64,000 nt of DNA from Lycium barbarum (taxonomy: Eukaryota > Streptophyta > Magnoliopsida > Solanales > Solanaceae). A program made the position numbers and the translations under genes. The DNA is taken from NCBI RefSeq assembly GCF_019175385.1, contig NC_083337.1, forward strand, positions 166,731,713 to 166,795,712, read 5' to 3'. The notes beneath the pieces were generated by a model. The model did no database searches. It worked only from the letters and a program-made list of their open reading frames with translations, and had not been told where the DNA came from. Shown piece after piece: positions 35,200 to 48,172 of the stretch (positions are counted from its first letter, which is position 1; every line of letters starts with the position of its first letter).

Positions 35200-38135
35200 T
35201 CTACTATATTAGAAGCACCGGATGGTGCACTTTTCGTCGTCCGTTTGTGGGCCCAAAAAAATTGTGGGCCCACATAAATTAAACACAAACTATTCAATAT
35301 TAAAATAAAATAAAATTGTGGTCCCCATATTAAACACAAACCAATCAATATTAAAAAAAAAAAAGTAAAAAAAGTGGAACCCACCATCTCCAAATTCACA
35401 AAGAAAAAAAAGTGAACCCCATATTAACAAAATCAAGCAATATAAAAAAAAGTGAATCCCATATTAAAAAAACAAGCAATGTAAAAAAAAAACGTGCAAA
35501 CTTTGTATTCCTAGCAAACACTAATATAATAAAGTTTTAGATACGGAGCACAAACTATAATGTTATATTAATCGTGTTTTGAACATTAAAAGCACAGGAT
35601 GGTGCACTTTTCGTCGTCCGTTTGTGGGCCCACAATTTTGTGGGCCCACATATTAAACACAAACCATCCAATATTAAAAAAAAAAAAGTAAAAAAAGTGG
35701 AACCCACCATCTCCAAATTCACAGAGAAAAAAAAGTGAACCCCATATTAACAAAATCAAGCAATATAAAAAAAAGTGAATCCCATATTAAAAAAACAAAC
35801 AATGTCAAAAAAAAAAACGTGCAGACTTTGTATTCCTAGCAAACACTAATATAATAAAGTTTTAGATACGGAGCACAAACTATAATGTTATATTAATCGT
35901 GTTTTGAACATTAAAAAAAAATAAAAAAAGGTGAAACCCGCCATCTCCAAACTCACGGGGAAAAAAAAGTGGGCCCCATATTAACAAAATCAAGCAATAT
36001 AAAAAAAGGTGAATCCCATATTAGAAAAACAAACAATGTCAAAAAAAAAAACGTGCAGACTTTGTATTCGTAGTAAACACTATTATAATAAAGTTTTAGA
36101 TACGGAGCACAAACTACAGTGTTAATTGTGGGCCCACATATTAAACACAAACCAACCAATATAAAAAAAAAAAAGTAAAATAAGTGGAACCCACCATCTC
36201 CAAACTCAAGGGGAAAAAAAAAGTGACCCCATATTAACAAAATCAAGCAATATAAAAAAAAATGAATCCCATATTAAAAAAACAAACAATGTAAAAAAAA
36301 AAACCGTGCAAACTTTGTATTCGTAGCAAACACTAATATAATAAAGTTTTATATATGGAGCACAAACTACAATGTTATATCAATCGTGTTTTGAACATTA
36401 AAAAAAAAAAGTGGAACCCACTATCTCCAAACTCACGGGAAAAAAAAAGTGGACCCCATATTAACAAAATCAGGCAATATAAAAAAAAAGTGAATCCCAT
36501 ATTAAAAAAACAAATAATGTAAAAAAAAAAGGTGCAGACTTTGTATTCGTAGCAAACACTAATATAATAAAGTTTTAGATACGGAACACAAATTACAATG
36601 TTATATTAATCGTGTTTTGAATATAGTAGGGCACTTTTTCATCGTCCGTTTGTGGGCCCAAAAAAAATTGTGGGCCCACATATTAAACACAAACCAACCA
36701 ATATTAAAAATAAAAATAAAAATAGAACCCACCATCTCCAAACTCACGGAGAAAAAAAAGTAGACCCCATATTATCAAAATCAAGCAATATAAAAAAAAA
36801 GTGAATCGCATATTAAAAAAACAAACAATCTAAAAAAAAAAACGTGCAGACTTTGTATTCGTAGCAAATACTAATATAATAAAGTTTTAGATACGGAGTA
36901 CAAACTATAATGTTAATTGTGGGCCCACATATTAAACACAAACCAACCAATATTAAAAAAAAAGTGTGTTCCCCATATTAAACACAAACCAACCAATATT
37001 AAAAAAAAAAAGTAAAAAAAGTGGAACCCACCATCTCTAAACTCACTGGGAAAAAAAAGTGAACCCCATATTAACAAAATCAAGCAATATAAAAAAAAGT
37101 GAATCCCATATTAAAAAAAAAAGTAATGTCAAAAAAAAAAAAACGTGCAGACTTTGTATTCGTAGCAAACATTAATATAATAAAGTTTTAGATACGGAGC
37201 ACAAACTACAATGTTATATTAATTATGTTTTGAACATTAAAAAAAAAAAAAAAAAAAAGCGGAACCCACTATCTCCAAACTCACGGAGAAAAAAAAAGTA
37301 GACCCTACCATCTCCAAACTCACGGAGAAAAAAAAAGTAGACCCCATATTAACAAAATCAAGCAATATAAAAAAAAGTGAATCCCATATTAAAAAAACAA
37401 ACAATGCCCAAAAAAAAAAACGTGCAGACTTTGTATTCGTAGCAAACACTAATATAATAAAGTTTTAGATACGGAGCACAAACTATAATGTTAATTGTAG
37501 GCCCACATATTAAACACAAACCAATCAATATTAAAAAAAAAAGTGTGGTCCCCATATTAAACACAAACCAACCAATATTAAAAAAAAAAAAGTAAAAAAA
37601 GTGGAACCCACCATCTCCAAACTCACTGAGAAAAAAAAGTGGACCCCATATTAACAAAATCAAGCAATATAAAAAAAAGTGAATCCCATATTAAAAAAAA
37701 CAATGTAAAAAAAAAACGTGCAGACTTTGTATTCGTAGCAAAAACTAATATAATAAAGTTTTAGATACGGAGCACAAATTACAATATTATATTAATCGTG
37801 TTTTGAACATTAAAAAAAAAGTAAAAAAAGCGGAACCCACTATCTCCAAACTCAAGGGAAAAAAAAAGTAGACCCCATATTAACAAAATCAAGCAATATA
37901 AAAAAAAATTGAATCCCATATTAAAAAAATAAATAATGTCAAAAAAAAACGTGCAGACTTTGTATTCGTAGCAAACACTAATATAATAAAGTTTTAGATA
38001 CGGAACACAAACTACAATGTTATATTAATCGTGTTTTGAACATAATATATAGTATATATATATATAATCACTATTTAAAGATAACTACATATACATAGAT
38101 GCACTATAATCTACGCACGGGCCTAGGTCATCTAG
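35200..38135 (+). mobile_element. Helitron-like element filled by a tandem array
   Basis: The left end TCTACTATATTAGAAGCACC resembles a Helitron 5' start and the right end ...GGTCATCTAG followed by T fits a CTRR end (38132-38135). Between them nearly everything is a tandem array. The base before the left end is T and not the expected A, and the 3' hairpin is weak, so the Helitron call is tentative while the array is certain. No replication-helicase coding. Confidence 0.45.
35220..38045. repeat. Ten-unit tandem array, units about 226-326 bp
   Basis: The marker GTGCARACTTTGTATTC starts its unit at 35493, 35819, 36052, 36305, 36531, 36843, 37144, 37421, 37717 and 37950. Spacings are 326, 233, 253, 226, 312, 300, 277, 296 and 233. 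Short units contain CCATCTCCAAACTCACGG, AACAAAATCAAGCAATAT and ATAAAGTTTTAGATACGGA; long units add a block with GTGGGCCCACATATTAAACA. Poly-A runs of 7-18 bases separate the modules. The minus strand reads through as Phe/Trp-rich frames, which are artefacts of the repeat. Confidence 0.95.
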
Positions 38136-38404
38136 TATTACCATATCAGCTACATTTTGCCTAACCAGCTGCCAGGACTCATTCTCAGTAATTAAAACCA
38201 AAAAACCCCAGTACTTTTCTAAATTAGGGCAATAAAGACTAGATTTTTACTGAAAATATTAACTTACCACAAGAAGCCATCTGTTAAATTTTAACAGGTT
38301 AAGTCAGTGTTTGGTTAAACAGTAAAGTCAGATTTGAGTAGATCCGAATTCCGAATATAAAGAACAAACGTGTCACCTTCAGATTCTTCTACAGGAACAC
38401 GAGG

Positions 38405-38880
38405 TAGACAAACATCATTGTCCTGCTTACAAAACACGTATGCATATATTTATTTTCTTTTTCACTTGGTCAATTAGGTCCCTTTAATTAAGGAAAGGTA
38501 GTAGTAATAATATGTATTTACCATGTAGTAATAATAATAATAATACAAAATCTAGTACTCCATCCTTGTCTTGCTCACAAAACAAGTATCCATATGTACT
38601 ATTTTCTTTTTCACTTGGTCGATTAGGTCCCTTTAATTAAGGAAAGGTAATAATAATTTGTTAATGGCCAAATAATCTTTTATTTACCATGTAGCAATAA
38701 TAAAATCTAGTACTCCATCATTGTTCTGCTCAGAAAACAAGTATCATATGTATTTTTTTTTTTTCACTCGGTCAATTAGGCTCCTTTAATTAAGGAAAGA
38801 TAGTAATCTTGATTTACCATGTAGTAATATTCATAATTCATAATAATAGTAACAAATCTAGTACTCCATATATGAATTTA
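38405..38880. repeat. Three tandem copies of about 150 bp in the Pumilio promoter region
   Basis: The marker TTCACTTGGTCAATTAGG (with variants) starts at 38461, 38610 and 38763, spacing 149 and 153. Each copy includes the near-palindrome CCTTTAATTAAGGAAAG, TTTACCATGTAG and CTAGTACTCCAT. The array ends about 370 bp before the Pumilio start codon, inside the probable promoter. Confidence 0.9.
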
Positions 38881-39048
38881 ATCCTCCCCTTGTGTAGTTG
38901 TTGAAAAACAAAACCCTAAGACTAGCTTATAACTACAATTCGCCGCAAAGATTGAATTTTTCTTTGTCTCTCACTTTCTCCTTTCTCTCTCTTTATATTT
39001 CACATTCTCAATAAACTCTTTCCAACCCCTTCACCACCGCTTTCAATT

Positions 39049-39141
39049 ATGCGCAACTTTCATGGAGTTATGTGATCAAAGATTGGATTTTCTTGTCTTA
39101 AATCTTTGATTTATCACTTTTTGGGCATGTGGGGTTTCTAG
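39049..39141 (+). promoter_or_regulatory. Two short uORFs in the Pumilio 5' leader
   Basis: ATG at 39049 opens a frame of 8 codons ending TGA at 39073-39075; ATG at 39127 opens 4 codons ending TAG at 39139-39141. A third minimal one (ATG AAT TAA) is at 39212-39220. All precede the main start at 39249. They matter only if the leader is transcribed unspliced through here, which the CT-rich leader sequence at 38958-39000 suggests but does not prove. Confidence 0.45.
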
Positions 39142-39248
39142 ATTATCATAAAGTTTTGATTTTTATAGCTTTCTTGGGTTGTTAGGGTTTGTGGGTATAT
39201 TTTGTTGTGGTATGAATTAAGTGCTAAGTGCTTAAGTTTGTAAGAAAG

Positions 39249-42200
39249 ATGCTATCTGAATTTGGTCCAAGACCAATGCTTGGTAACAATGATAATTCGT
39301 TTGGTGATGACTTTGAAAAAGAATTAGGGTTTTTACTTAGGGAACAGAGGAAACAAGAAGCTGATGATCATGAAAAAGAGCTAAATTTGTATAGAAGTGG
39401 TTCAGCTCCACCTACTGTTGAAGGTTCTTTAAGTGCAGTAGGTGGATTATTTAACAACAATGGGTTTATGTCTGAAGAGGAACTTAGGTCTGATCCTGCT
39501 TATTTATCGTACTATTACTCGAACGTAAATCTTAACCCTAGGTTGCCTCCACCATTGATGTCTAAGGAGGATTGGAGGTTTGCACAAAGGATGCAAGGAG
39601 GAGGGAGTTCCGCGATCGGGGATAGGAGGAAAGTGAACAAGAATGATAATGGGAGTAGTAGTGGTAGGTCACTTTTTGCTAATCCTCCAGGGTTTAACTC
39701 GAAGAAACCCGAGACTGAGAATGAGTCGGGTTCAGTAGAGTGGGGTGGTGATGGGCTGATTGGGTTGCCAGGACTAGGACTAGGTAGTAAACAGAAGAGC
39801 ATTGCTGAAATTTTTCAGGTGCACACATGAAACTTTTGTTAGTTTCAATTTGAACTACTTTGACTAATGGATGTTCCTTCCATATTGAGGTATCAACTGC
39901 TTTAAATATTAGGCATTTTTCTCTATGAGAATCAATCTTGGTAATTTTACTGGCCATAAAGGAAAAAAAAACTGTCTACCAAGTTTTCTGGAGGTATTTA
40001 TGCATGATTTGAGATTCCTAAATTTGTAAAGTGTTTTTTCGTCGGGTAGCATGTCACAGAGTGGTGGTTGATGCTATAAACTAGTTCTCTTGAAATTCTA
40101 GTAGACTTAGTATACTGTTCTATGGCTGTATGAGTTCATGAAAGCATTCCTACCTTGAGATATTTTACATATATTTGTGCATTAGAAATCATACTTATCA
40201 TTTCTGTCTCTGTAAAACCATTTATTCATGACATAGTTTGATAGATCCATAACTCCATTTACTCAATCATTTAGTAGAGATGATGAAATATTGGGCATTA
40301 TGTGCTCAAGGCAATTCTTCTATTGATAGCTCTGTTTTTTTTTCCTTCTAGCGACCACATATAATTGCAAAAATGAGTATAGCATGTTCCATAGATGATA
40401 GCAGTTTTTCCACTGGCATGATAAACACAAAATAGTGTAACAACCAATGTTAACTCGAAAACCATGGCTGCATTCGTTGCTTAGTGGGTATGAACATGCT
40501 AAGCTTTTATTATTTGTTTGTTTCATCGGTGTACCAGTAGTATATTGTATCGCTCTTAAAAATGTCCAAGGAATAAGTGGAATGATTAGTTGATGTTTCT
40601 TTTGATTAAGATCTGGTCCAATCATGCTGGTTTCACTTTACTCCATCTGCTTGGATTGATTTATAACCCACTATTTAAGACCTCTCTGCTTTCCCAAAAT
40701 CGAGTCCCAAGAAACACATAAGCAGCTGTGTGGTAATTATTTCTAACCTTACTGGCTGAACAGCGGAAATGTTCTGTGCTCTTTCTGCAATTACATGTGG
40801 CCATCTTATGTCCTCCCTATTTTTGCATCTTATTTTGTGCTTGGTGACATGTGTGATCTCTGTTTCCTCTCCTTCTGGGATTTATTTTCCTGTGTATATA
40901 GCTGGAGTTTGCGTACTGTATTAAGGGAAGTCCTGTTAATTGGCATTGAATCTAGGAAAGTATACCTTTTAGAATGAAATGAAGAAATTTCAACTGTTTG
41001 CTGCTTGTCATGTGATTTGTCGTAAAATGCCATTCTTATGCTGATATAGATGTTTCTTGTTAACTTTTTTTCCGTTTTGAAACTTTGAGATTCTATCAAT
41101 GTAATAAATCGTTAATGATGCTTGTTATGTGGCATAACCTTCTGGCTTTAAGGTGAAAAACACCTTTAGGTTTCTCCAATAGAAAGTGTTACAGTTTTGT
41201 CTTGAAGTTTTTTTTTTTGTTTTGAAATGACCATTCTGATGGGTTATAAATCATGTAACTTCCAGGATGACTTTGGCCGTGTGTCTCCTGCTCCTGGTCC
41301 CCCTTCACGACCAGCTAGCCGTAATGCTTTTGATGAAAGTAGTGATAACCTAGGTTCAGCAGAAGCTGAGCTGTCTCATCTCCGCCATGAGTTTTCAAAT
41401 TCAGATCCTTTAAGGCCATCATCTAATGGACAAGGCTCATCTGCTGCTCAACATGTTGGGGCGCCGCCTACTTCCTTTTCATATGCTGCTGCTTTGGGGG
41501 CTTCCTTATCAAGAACCACTACTCCTGATCCCCAGCACATTGCTAGGGCTCCTAGCCCTTCCCTCACTCCTATCGGTGGAGGAAGAGTAGCCACTTCTGA
41601 GAAGAGGAGTCTTAATAGTCCAAATTCATTTAATGGCGTCTCTCACACCGCCGAGTCTGCGGATCTGCTTGCTGCTTTGTCAAGCATGAATCTTTCAAAT
41701 GGTATGTTAGACATAGATCGTTTTCAGATTGAACACGATGCATTTTTACAAATAATATTCTTACAATTTTACAGGTAGTCAGAATAACGCTAAGCAGCAG
41801 CATGCATATATGAAGAGATCAGAATCTGCACAGTTTAGTATGTCTTCTAAATCTCACTCTGCAAAAGGACCATATACCGATACTGGTGCTGGCAACCTCC
41901 AAGATGATCTGCACAAATCGGCGGTTGCCTCTAATAATTCCTACGCCAAAGGATCTCAAACATCCACCATGAATGGTGGAGGTGGTGTACTTTCTCAATA
42001 TCCACATGTGGATAGTCCTTCCAATTATGGCCACCTTGGCAACTATAATCTGCCTCCTTTGTTTGAAAATGCTGCTGCTGCGTCTGCGATGGCCCTACCT
42101 GGATTGGACTCTCGAATGCTAGGGCCATCTCACTTGAGCTCTGGGGTCTCAGAGCAGAATCTCAGCAGAATGGGAAATCAAATGGCTGGGAATGCTTTAC

Positions 42201-45200
42201 AGGCATCCTTCATGGATCCTATGTATCTTCAGTACTTGACAGCTGAATATGTTGCACAAGTTGCCGCACTTAATGATCCTTCCATGGATAGGAACTACAT
42301 GGGTAATTCCTATGTTGACTTGCTTCAGAAAGCTTATCTTGGTAATGCACTATCTCCGAAGTCACAATATGGTGTTCCACTCAACAGTAAAACTAGTGGT
42401 TCAAGTCATCATGGCTATTACGGTAATCCTGCATATGGAGTCGGTTTATCATATCCTGGAAGTCCCTTGGCAAGTCCTGTCGTTCCTAACTCTCCATTCG
42501 GTCCTGGTAGTCCAATGAGGCACAGTGATTATAATATGAGGTCCCCTGGTGCAATGAGAAACATGACTTCAGGTGTAATGGGATCATGGCACTTGGATAA
42601 CATGGAAAACAGCTTTGCTTCCTCTCTGTTGGAAGAGTTCAAGAGTAATAAGGCCAGGTGCTTTGAGCTTTCAGAAATTGCTGGTCACGTTGTCGAGTTC
42701 AGGTAGTTAATGCATTGTGCTGTGTGATTCTTTTTTTCCCCTTAAAAGAAGAATTATTCCTATTTATTAATAAGTTAACCAGAATTGATTCTAAATTCTC
42801 TATATCATCTACAATCAGTGCGGATCAGTATGGTAGCCGGTTCATCCAACAAAAACTGGAAACTGCATCCCCTGAGGAGAAAAACATGGTTTTCCAGGAA
42901 ATTATTCCCCAAGCTCTTACTTTAATGACTGATGTTTTTGGTAATTACGTAATTCAGAAGGTATGTGTACGTTTGGTTTCAGTCTTGTGCTCTCCAGAGT
43001 GTTTTGCTTAGACTGACTCTTAAACTTCCTTTTCAGTTTTTTGAACATGGAATGGCATCTCAGCGGAGAGAATTGGCTGGCAAGCTCCTTAGCCATGTAT
43101 TAACACTGAGCCTTCAGATGTATGGTTGCCGCGTGATACAAAAGGTTTATACCAGTGAACTATAATGTGCTTATGCAGACTTTTTTCCATTGTATCTTTG
43201 CTTCAAAAGATATTTATTCCAATAAGGAAAAATAGCTCAAAAGAAATTTAACAATCTAAGCAATAATTTTATATAGTTGCTGGACATTTACATTTGCTCT
43301 GGCAGTGATTCTGGTGTGTGATATGTGCCTTCTTAGGTATTAAAGAAGTCTAAGTAATTGGCTGATTACGAGTTGCTTTCCAAGTATCTGACCTCTTTGA
43401 GTTCAAAGCTTTGCTCAGACAAAATTTTGGTTCACTTGCAGGCGATAGAAGTGGTCGATGTAGACCAGAAGATTAAAATGGTTGAGGAGCTCGATGGTCA
43501 TGTCATGCGTTGTGTACGAGATCAGAATGGGAATCATGTCGTCCAGAAGTGTATTGAATGTGTACCAGAAGAACACATCCAATTTATTGTCACTACATTT
43601 TTTGGTCAAGTTGTGAATCTCTCTACTCATCCATATGGCTGTCGTGTTATTCAGGTAGATGAGTAATGTGTGCAGTAGCTATTCATCTGAGTAATTTGAG
43701 GTTTGTTTTGAAGAATTTTCTTCATCTGGCAGAGAGTATTGGAACACTGCAGTGATCCAGTTACTCAAAGTAAAGTGATGGTAGAAATTCTGGGATCTGT
43801 TAGCATGTTGGCACAAGATCAATATGGTAATTATGTTATTCAGGTATGTCTTTTCTCAAAAGACCTGCATGCGTCACTCTAAATTTCCTATTCAGCAGTA
43901 AATATTCTATTTTATTTCTTGGTGTTGGTGATTTCTTGTATCATGCTACTAGAAAAACATAATTTGTTGTATTGATGTATCTTGTTCTCCATCTCATTCC
44001 TTGACTATATATATTATGGAACAATTCACACAATGCATCTGTTTCATTAATTTGACGCGGAAATAGCATATAGAGTCACTTGTTCTATATCTGTAGTATT
44101 GTGCATTTTGATTCGATTGTTTAATGACTATGTCTTTAATTTATTGTATGAGGAAAAGTTGTTTCATTAAAAATGCCAAAAAGCAGGACTGATAAGGCAC
44201 ATTCTCAAAATCCGACTATAGCAACGTCGGAAGGGTGGAAAACTTTAACTACCTTGGACATCTCTCTAGCTTATTTACTTGCGCCAAATATGCTTTCTTT
44301 ATAAAGGCAAATATGGATCTTAGATCGAAGTTATTGTCAATCCATCTTCCATACCTCACTAACGTTTGTTTCTTGCTTCCCTTTGTTAATTTTTTTCTAG
44401 CTAAAGGACTCGTTATAGGCTTTCTTAGCTAGGGAAAAAGCTCTCTTTGTTCATTTCAATTCTTAGAATCCAACCATGCTATTCTTTGACAACACATGTT
44501 TCTTTGAAGAATTCCTCTCATCCATATCTGAGATATATGCCCCTCCCCCCATCCCCCGTTTTCATTTTAAATAAATGCAACACTGGCAGCATGTACTGGA
44601 GCATGGGAAGCCACACGAGCGTTCTACTATTATTAAGGAACTAGCTGGGAAGATTGTGCAAATGAGCCAGCAGAAGTTCGCCTCTAATGTTGTTGAGAAG
44701 TGTTTAGCTTTTGGCGGTGCCAGTGAAAGGCAGCTCCTGGTGGACGAGATGCTTGGCACGACTGACGAAAATGAACCTCTTCAGGTTGGTCTAATCTTCA
44801 TTTTATTTCTAGTCTTAGTTTTATGCCTAATAATGCTGTGTATAATTATTAAGTTCTCATTATTCTATACTGCCTTGTATTGGACCTTCAAAATTTTGAA
44901 CCGACCCTCATTTGTTTGGTTTGGAATCTACGTAAAGGTTAAGATTTCCTCATCAGAGTTTTGGGGATGCGGTATAAACCTTCCATCCCTTGGATATAAT
45001 ATAGGTTGAGCGTTTCCTTTTTTTTTTTTTTTTTTTTTTTTTTCCATTTTGTAAATTTTAAACTCATGTCTGGTCAAAAACACTAAATTCATGAATACAT
45101 CTTTTATTGGGACCTTAGGGTACGACAACAACAACGACATGCCCAATCTATTCCAACAAGTGGGGTCTGGGGAGGGTAGGATGTACTAGACCTTACCCCT

Positions 45201-48172
45201 ACCTTTGTGGGGGTAGAGAGGTTGTTTCCGATAAGACCCCGGCTCAAAAGAAGTTATCAAAGCAGTGCTGAAAGTAAAATAACGACAACAAAAGGCAAGC
45301 TAACCAAAGCAAATGAAGCACTAGTAGTTGGAAATGAAGAATACGATACTACGAGAATACCAAGTAATACTGCAAAATAAGGAAGAGATGGGTATAGGGA
45401 CCATCCCCCTGCCTTTCCCACATAAGAGTACAACACCACTCGGCTACCTACTGCCCTTCTACCCTAGTCATTGACCTCCATACCTTCTTATTTAAGCTTA
45501 TGTCCTCAGTAAGCTTAAGATGAGCCATATCTTTGGCCTACCTCTACTTCTCCTATATCCTGCTATAGCCAACCTCTCACACCTCCTCACTGGTGCATCT
45601 GCGCCCCTGCTCTTCACACGCACGAACCGTCTCAGCTTCGCTTCCCTCGTCTTGTCCGTCATAGAGTGGTCCACCTTGTCTTGTATAACCTCGTTCCTAA
45701 TCCTATCCCTCGTAGTATACCTACACATCCATCTGAGCATCCTCATATCTGCCACATTCATCTTATGAATATTTCTGTTCTTGACCTGCCAACTCTCTGC
45801 TCCATACAATAAAGTAGGCCTAACCACCACCCCGCATAACTTACCTTTGAGTCTTGATGACACATTCTTATCAACTTAGTATCCCAGATGCGAGCCTCCA
45901 TTTCATCCAACCCGTTCCAATATGATGTGAGACATTATCGTCAATCTCCCCTTTCCTTGGGTTATAGATCCAAGATATTTGAAATTTCCCCTCTTGGGTT
46001 GTGAGTCGATCATCACTTCCTCCTCCGCCTCATGCGTAACATTACTGAACGTGCATTCCGGGTAGTCTGGTTAGTCCTGCTAAACCTAAAACCTTTAGGA
46101 CTCGTTTGGTATGATGGATAAGCAAAAATAGTCTTGGGATAAAAATTTAGTGCCGCCTTATCCCACGTTTGGTTGGAATAAAAACTCGGGATAACTAATC
46201 CCGGGATTATAGTGTTTTTTTATCCCACATTGAAGGTGGAATAACAATCCCGGGATAACTTGTTTTCTAACCAAACCAAACGAGCCCTTAGGATGTACTG
46301 GATGTTTTGGTACTTAACAGTATAGGATGTACATAACTAGAGAAATGGTGAAGCCATTATATATTTATACGGTCTTTGCAGTGGTCACTTATTGCGGTAG
46401 CATTCTTGGAACAACCTATTTACTCGCACTGCCGATAATTTGTGTCCTATGTACTTATTGAGAAGCAGAGCTCGGGTAATGGAATAATGTACGAGCAACA
46501 ACTGGTTTTTTTATTATATGAGACAGCTGATAATGTACATATTGATCTCTGATGCACCTCAACATCTAGCATTGGGTAGGTCTCATAGGATAACTTTCTT
46601 AGCTCTAGCATACCTTAGTATTAATGTATTGTCTACTGATGTAACCTTAAATTAGATTGGAAAACCTGATAGGATATCTATTTTTTTTTTTAGATTAATA
46701 GGATATGGAAGAATTGGAATCTTAGATCAAAACACTATGTATGAGAAGAGGCCGGAAATTACTTTATATACAAGGAGCTCACAAAAAATTACATTTCACT
46801 GTTCTGTTATTTTCCCTCTTAACTGGACCTTGAGGAAGTCTCGAAATTGAACAGTGTCCAGAAGCCTCTTGACTTTCTGAATTTGAGTTTGGAGGTGTCA
46901 GCATGGAGCTTTTTGATAGCTACTCATTTCTGTAAAAATTGAAGTCGGTGAAAAGTGGCAGCTGGAAAGTTGTTCTGGGTGGTATGACTTCAATTGAAAA
47001 CAAAATATTCTGTGGATAATTTTCTTTTCCCATGGGCAGGAAATACTTAAGACCATTCATCGTTCTTTTTTTGAGAAAGTTAAATATACTATTTTTGAAG
47101 CACAAAAAAGTGCCTGAACTACAATTGAGCAAAAACCAAAAGAAGAATCTCAATCTAATCTTGTAGTGATTCTAAGAGGGTAAGTATATTTACAAGTTCC
47201 TCTTTACACCAAACTGAAACAAATGTGTGCAATTAACTTTATCTGTTACACGGAGTTAATTTTGTCTTCAAAACATCATGCATTCCTTTCCTTTCACACT
47301 GCCAAATGCAAGCTGGAGTAGAGTTCCACCAAGCTATTTTCCCTTTTTTCCAGGATTAGGTGATTGATAAAATTCTGCATGAAGTACACAGTTAGTTTTC
47401 ATGCTTAAAAGAAGCAAACACATCTTTGATGTCATGCAGTTTGCTTTAATTTTTACAAGAATCTTTTTATTAACTCCCCTCTCCACGATGTCTTTCAAAA
47501 TCTTACCTGCTTTTGCATCATGGACGGCATTCCGATATATGGATTTAACGTGTTATCACTTCTCTCCTTGGATTAACAAATGCATATCACTTGTTTTTAT
47601 GAACCATTTAATGGCTTCACTTTTCAGGTCTGCATTTTTCCTTAAATCATGTTTGACTTGCTAATCTCCAACTCCTCCAGCTCCTCCTTTTCTTCTTGCC
47701 TCTGCTCGTTTTTGTTCATCGGTTAATGATACTAAATTAAGGCTTCACTTTTCAAGTCTGCAAGCCTTGCTTTTGCATCTCATGTCTTGGATTAACTATA
47801 TCTTAATGTTGATGTTTTTTTTCTTCAATTTGTGTTATTTTCTCATTTTTCTTCCTTTTTTACCAGGCAATGATGAAAGATCAGTTTGCAAATTATGTTG
47901 TACAGAAAGTTTTGGAAACGTGCAGTGATCAGCAACGTGAGCTGATCCTTTCGAGAATAAAAGTTCACTTGAATGCTCTAAAGAAATACACTTATGGCAA
48001 GCACATTGTTGCTCGTGTTGAGAAACTTGTTGCAGCTGGAGGTTAGCAGCAACTCTTCTGCTTGCATTTAATTGGAACATTGCAATCTAGTTGGTATTAT
48101 GATACTGAATGATTTGCTTTTGTGAATGTTGCAGAACGAAGAAGTGCTGCTCAGTCTCCAAATCTTGCTTAG
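39249..48172 (+). CDS. Pumilio/PUF RNA-binding protein (plant PUM1-like)
   Basis: Ten exons: 39249-39818, 41266-41701, 41775-42702, 42819-42960, 43037-43144, 43442-43654, 43733-43843, 44590-44784, 47867-48041, 48135-48172. Sum 2916 nt, 971 residues, all GT-AG, frame unbroken; Arabidopsis PUM1 is about the same length. Start is the ATG giving [10 protein letters not shown]; an in-frame GTG 21 bases earlier is not needed. The N-terminal 630 residues hold conserved plant NABP/PUM blocks ([30 protein letters not shown]). The eight PUF repeats (about 640-955) show recognition triplets S/R/Q, N/Y/Q, C/R/Q, N/H/Q, C/R/Q, N/Y/Q, S/N/E, N/Y/Q, predicting binding to UGUAUAUA-type sites in 3' UTRs. Such proteins recruit deadenylases and repress translation in the cytoplasm. 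Intron 1 is 1.4 kb and intron 8 is 3.1 kb with inserted repeats. Confidence 0.95.
45121..46090 (-). mobile_element. 5'-truncated RTE-type LINE fragment in Pumilio intron 8
   Basis: The minus-strand frame 45498-45863 encodes the C-terminal end of a plant non-LTR reverse transcriptase polyprotein: [26 protein letters not shown] and RGRP blocks in order. Downstream on the same strand comes a GC-richer tail that finishes in GTTGTTGTTGT units at 45122-45135, the usual RTE 3' end. The catalytic domains are missing and the frame is interrupted, so it is dead. Its 5' boundary near 46090 is approximate. Confidence 0.8.
46098..46287. mobile_element. Tourist-like MITE (190 bp) in Pumilio intron 8
   Basis: Inverted ends GGACTCGTTTGGT and GGGCTCGTTTGGT with TTA on both sides (46095-46097, 46288-46290). 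The interior carries GGGATAA/TTATCCC repeats, including TCCCGGGA palindromes, so the element can fold on itself. It lies right next to the LINE fragment. Confidence 0.85.

Noticed and set aside
35953..37663. Phe/Trp-rich frames on the minus strand
   Set aside because: They recur in each unit of the tandem array, are broken between units and match poly-A/T runs; artefacts.
39228..39248. GTG start seven codons upstream of the Pumilio ATG
   Set aside because: Plant nuclear genes rarely start at GTG, and the family's conserved N terminus begins at the ATG at 39249.
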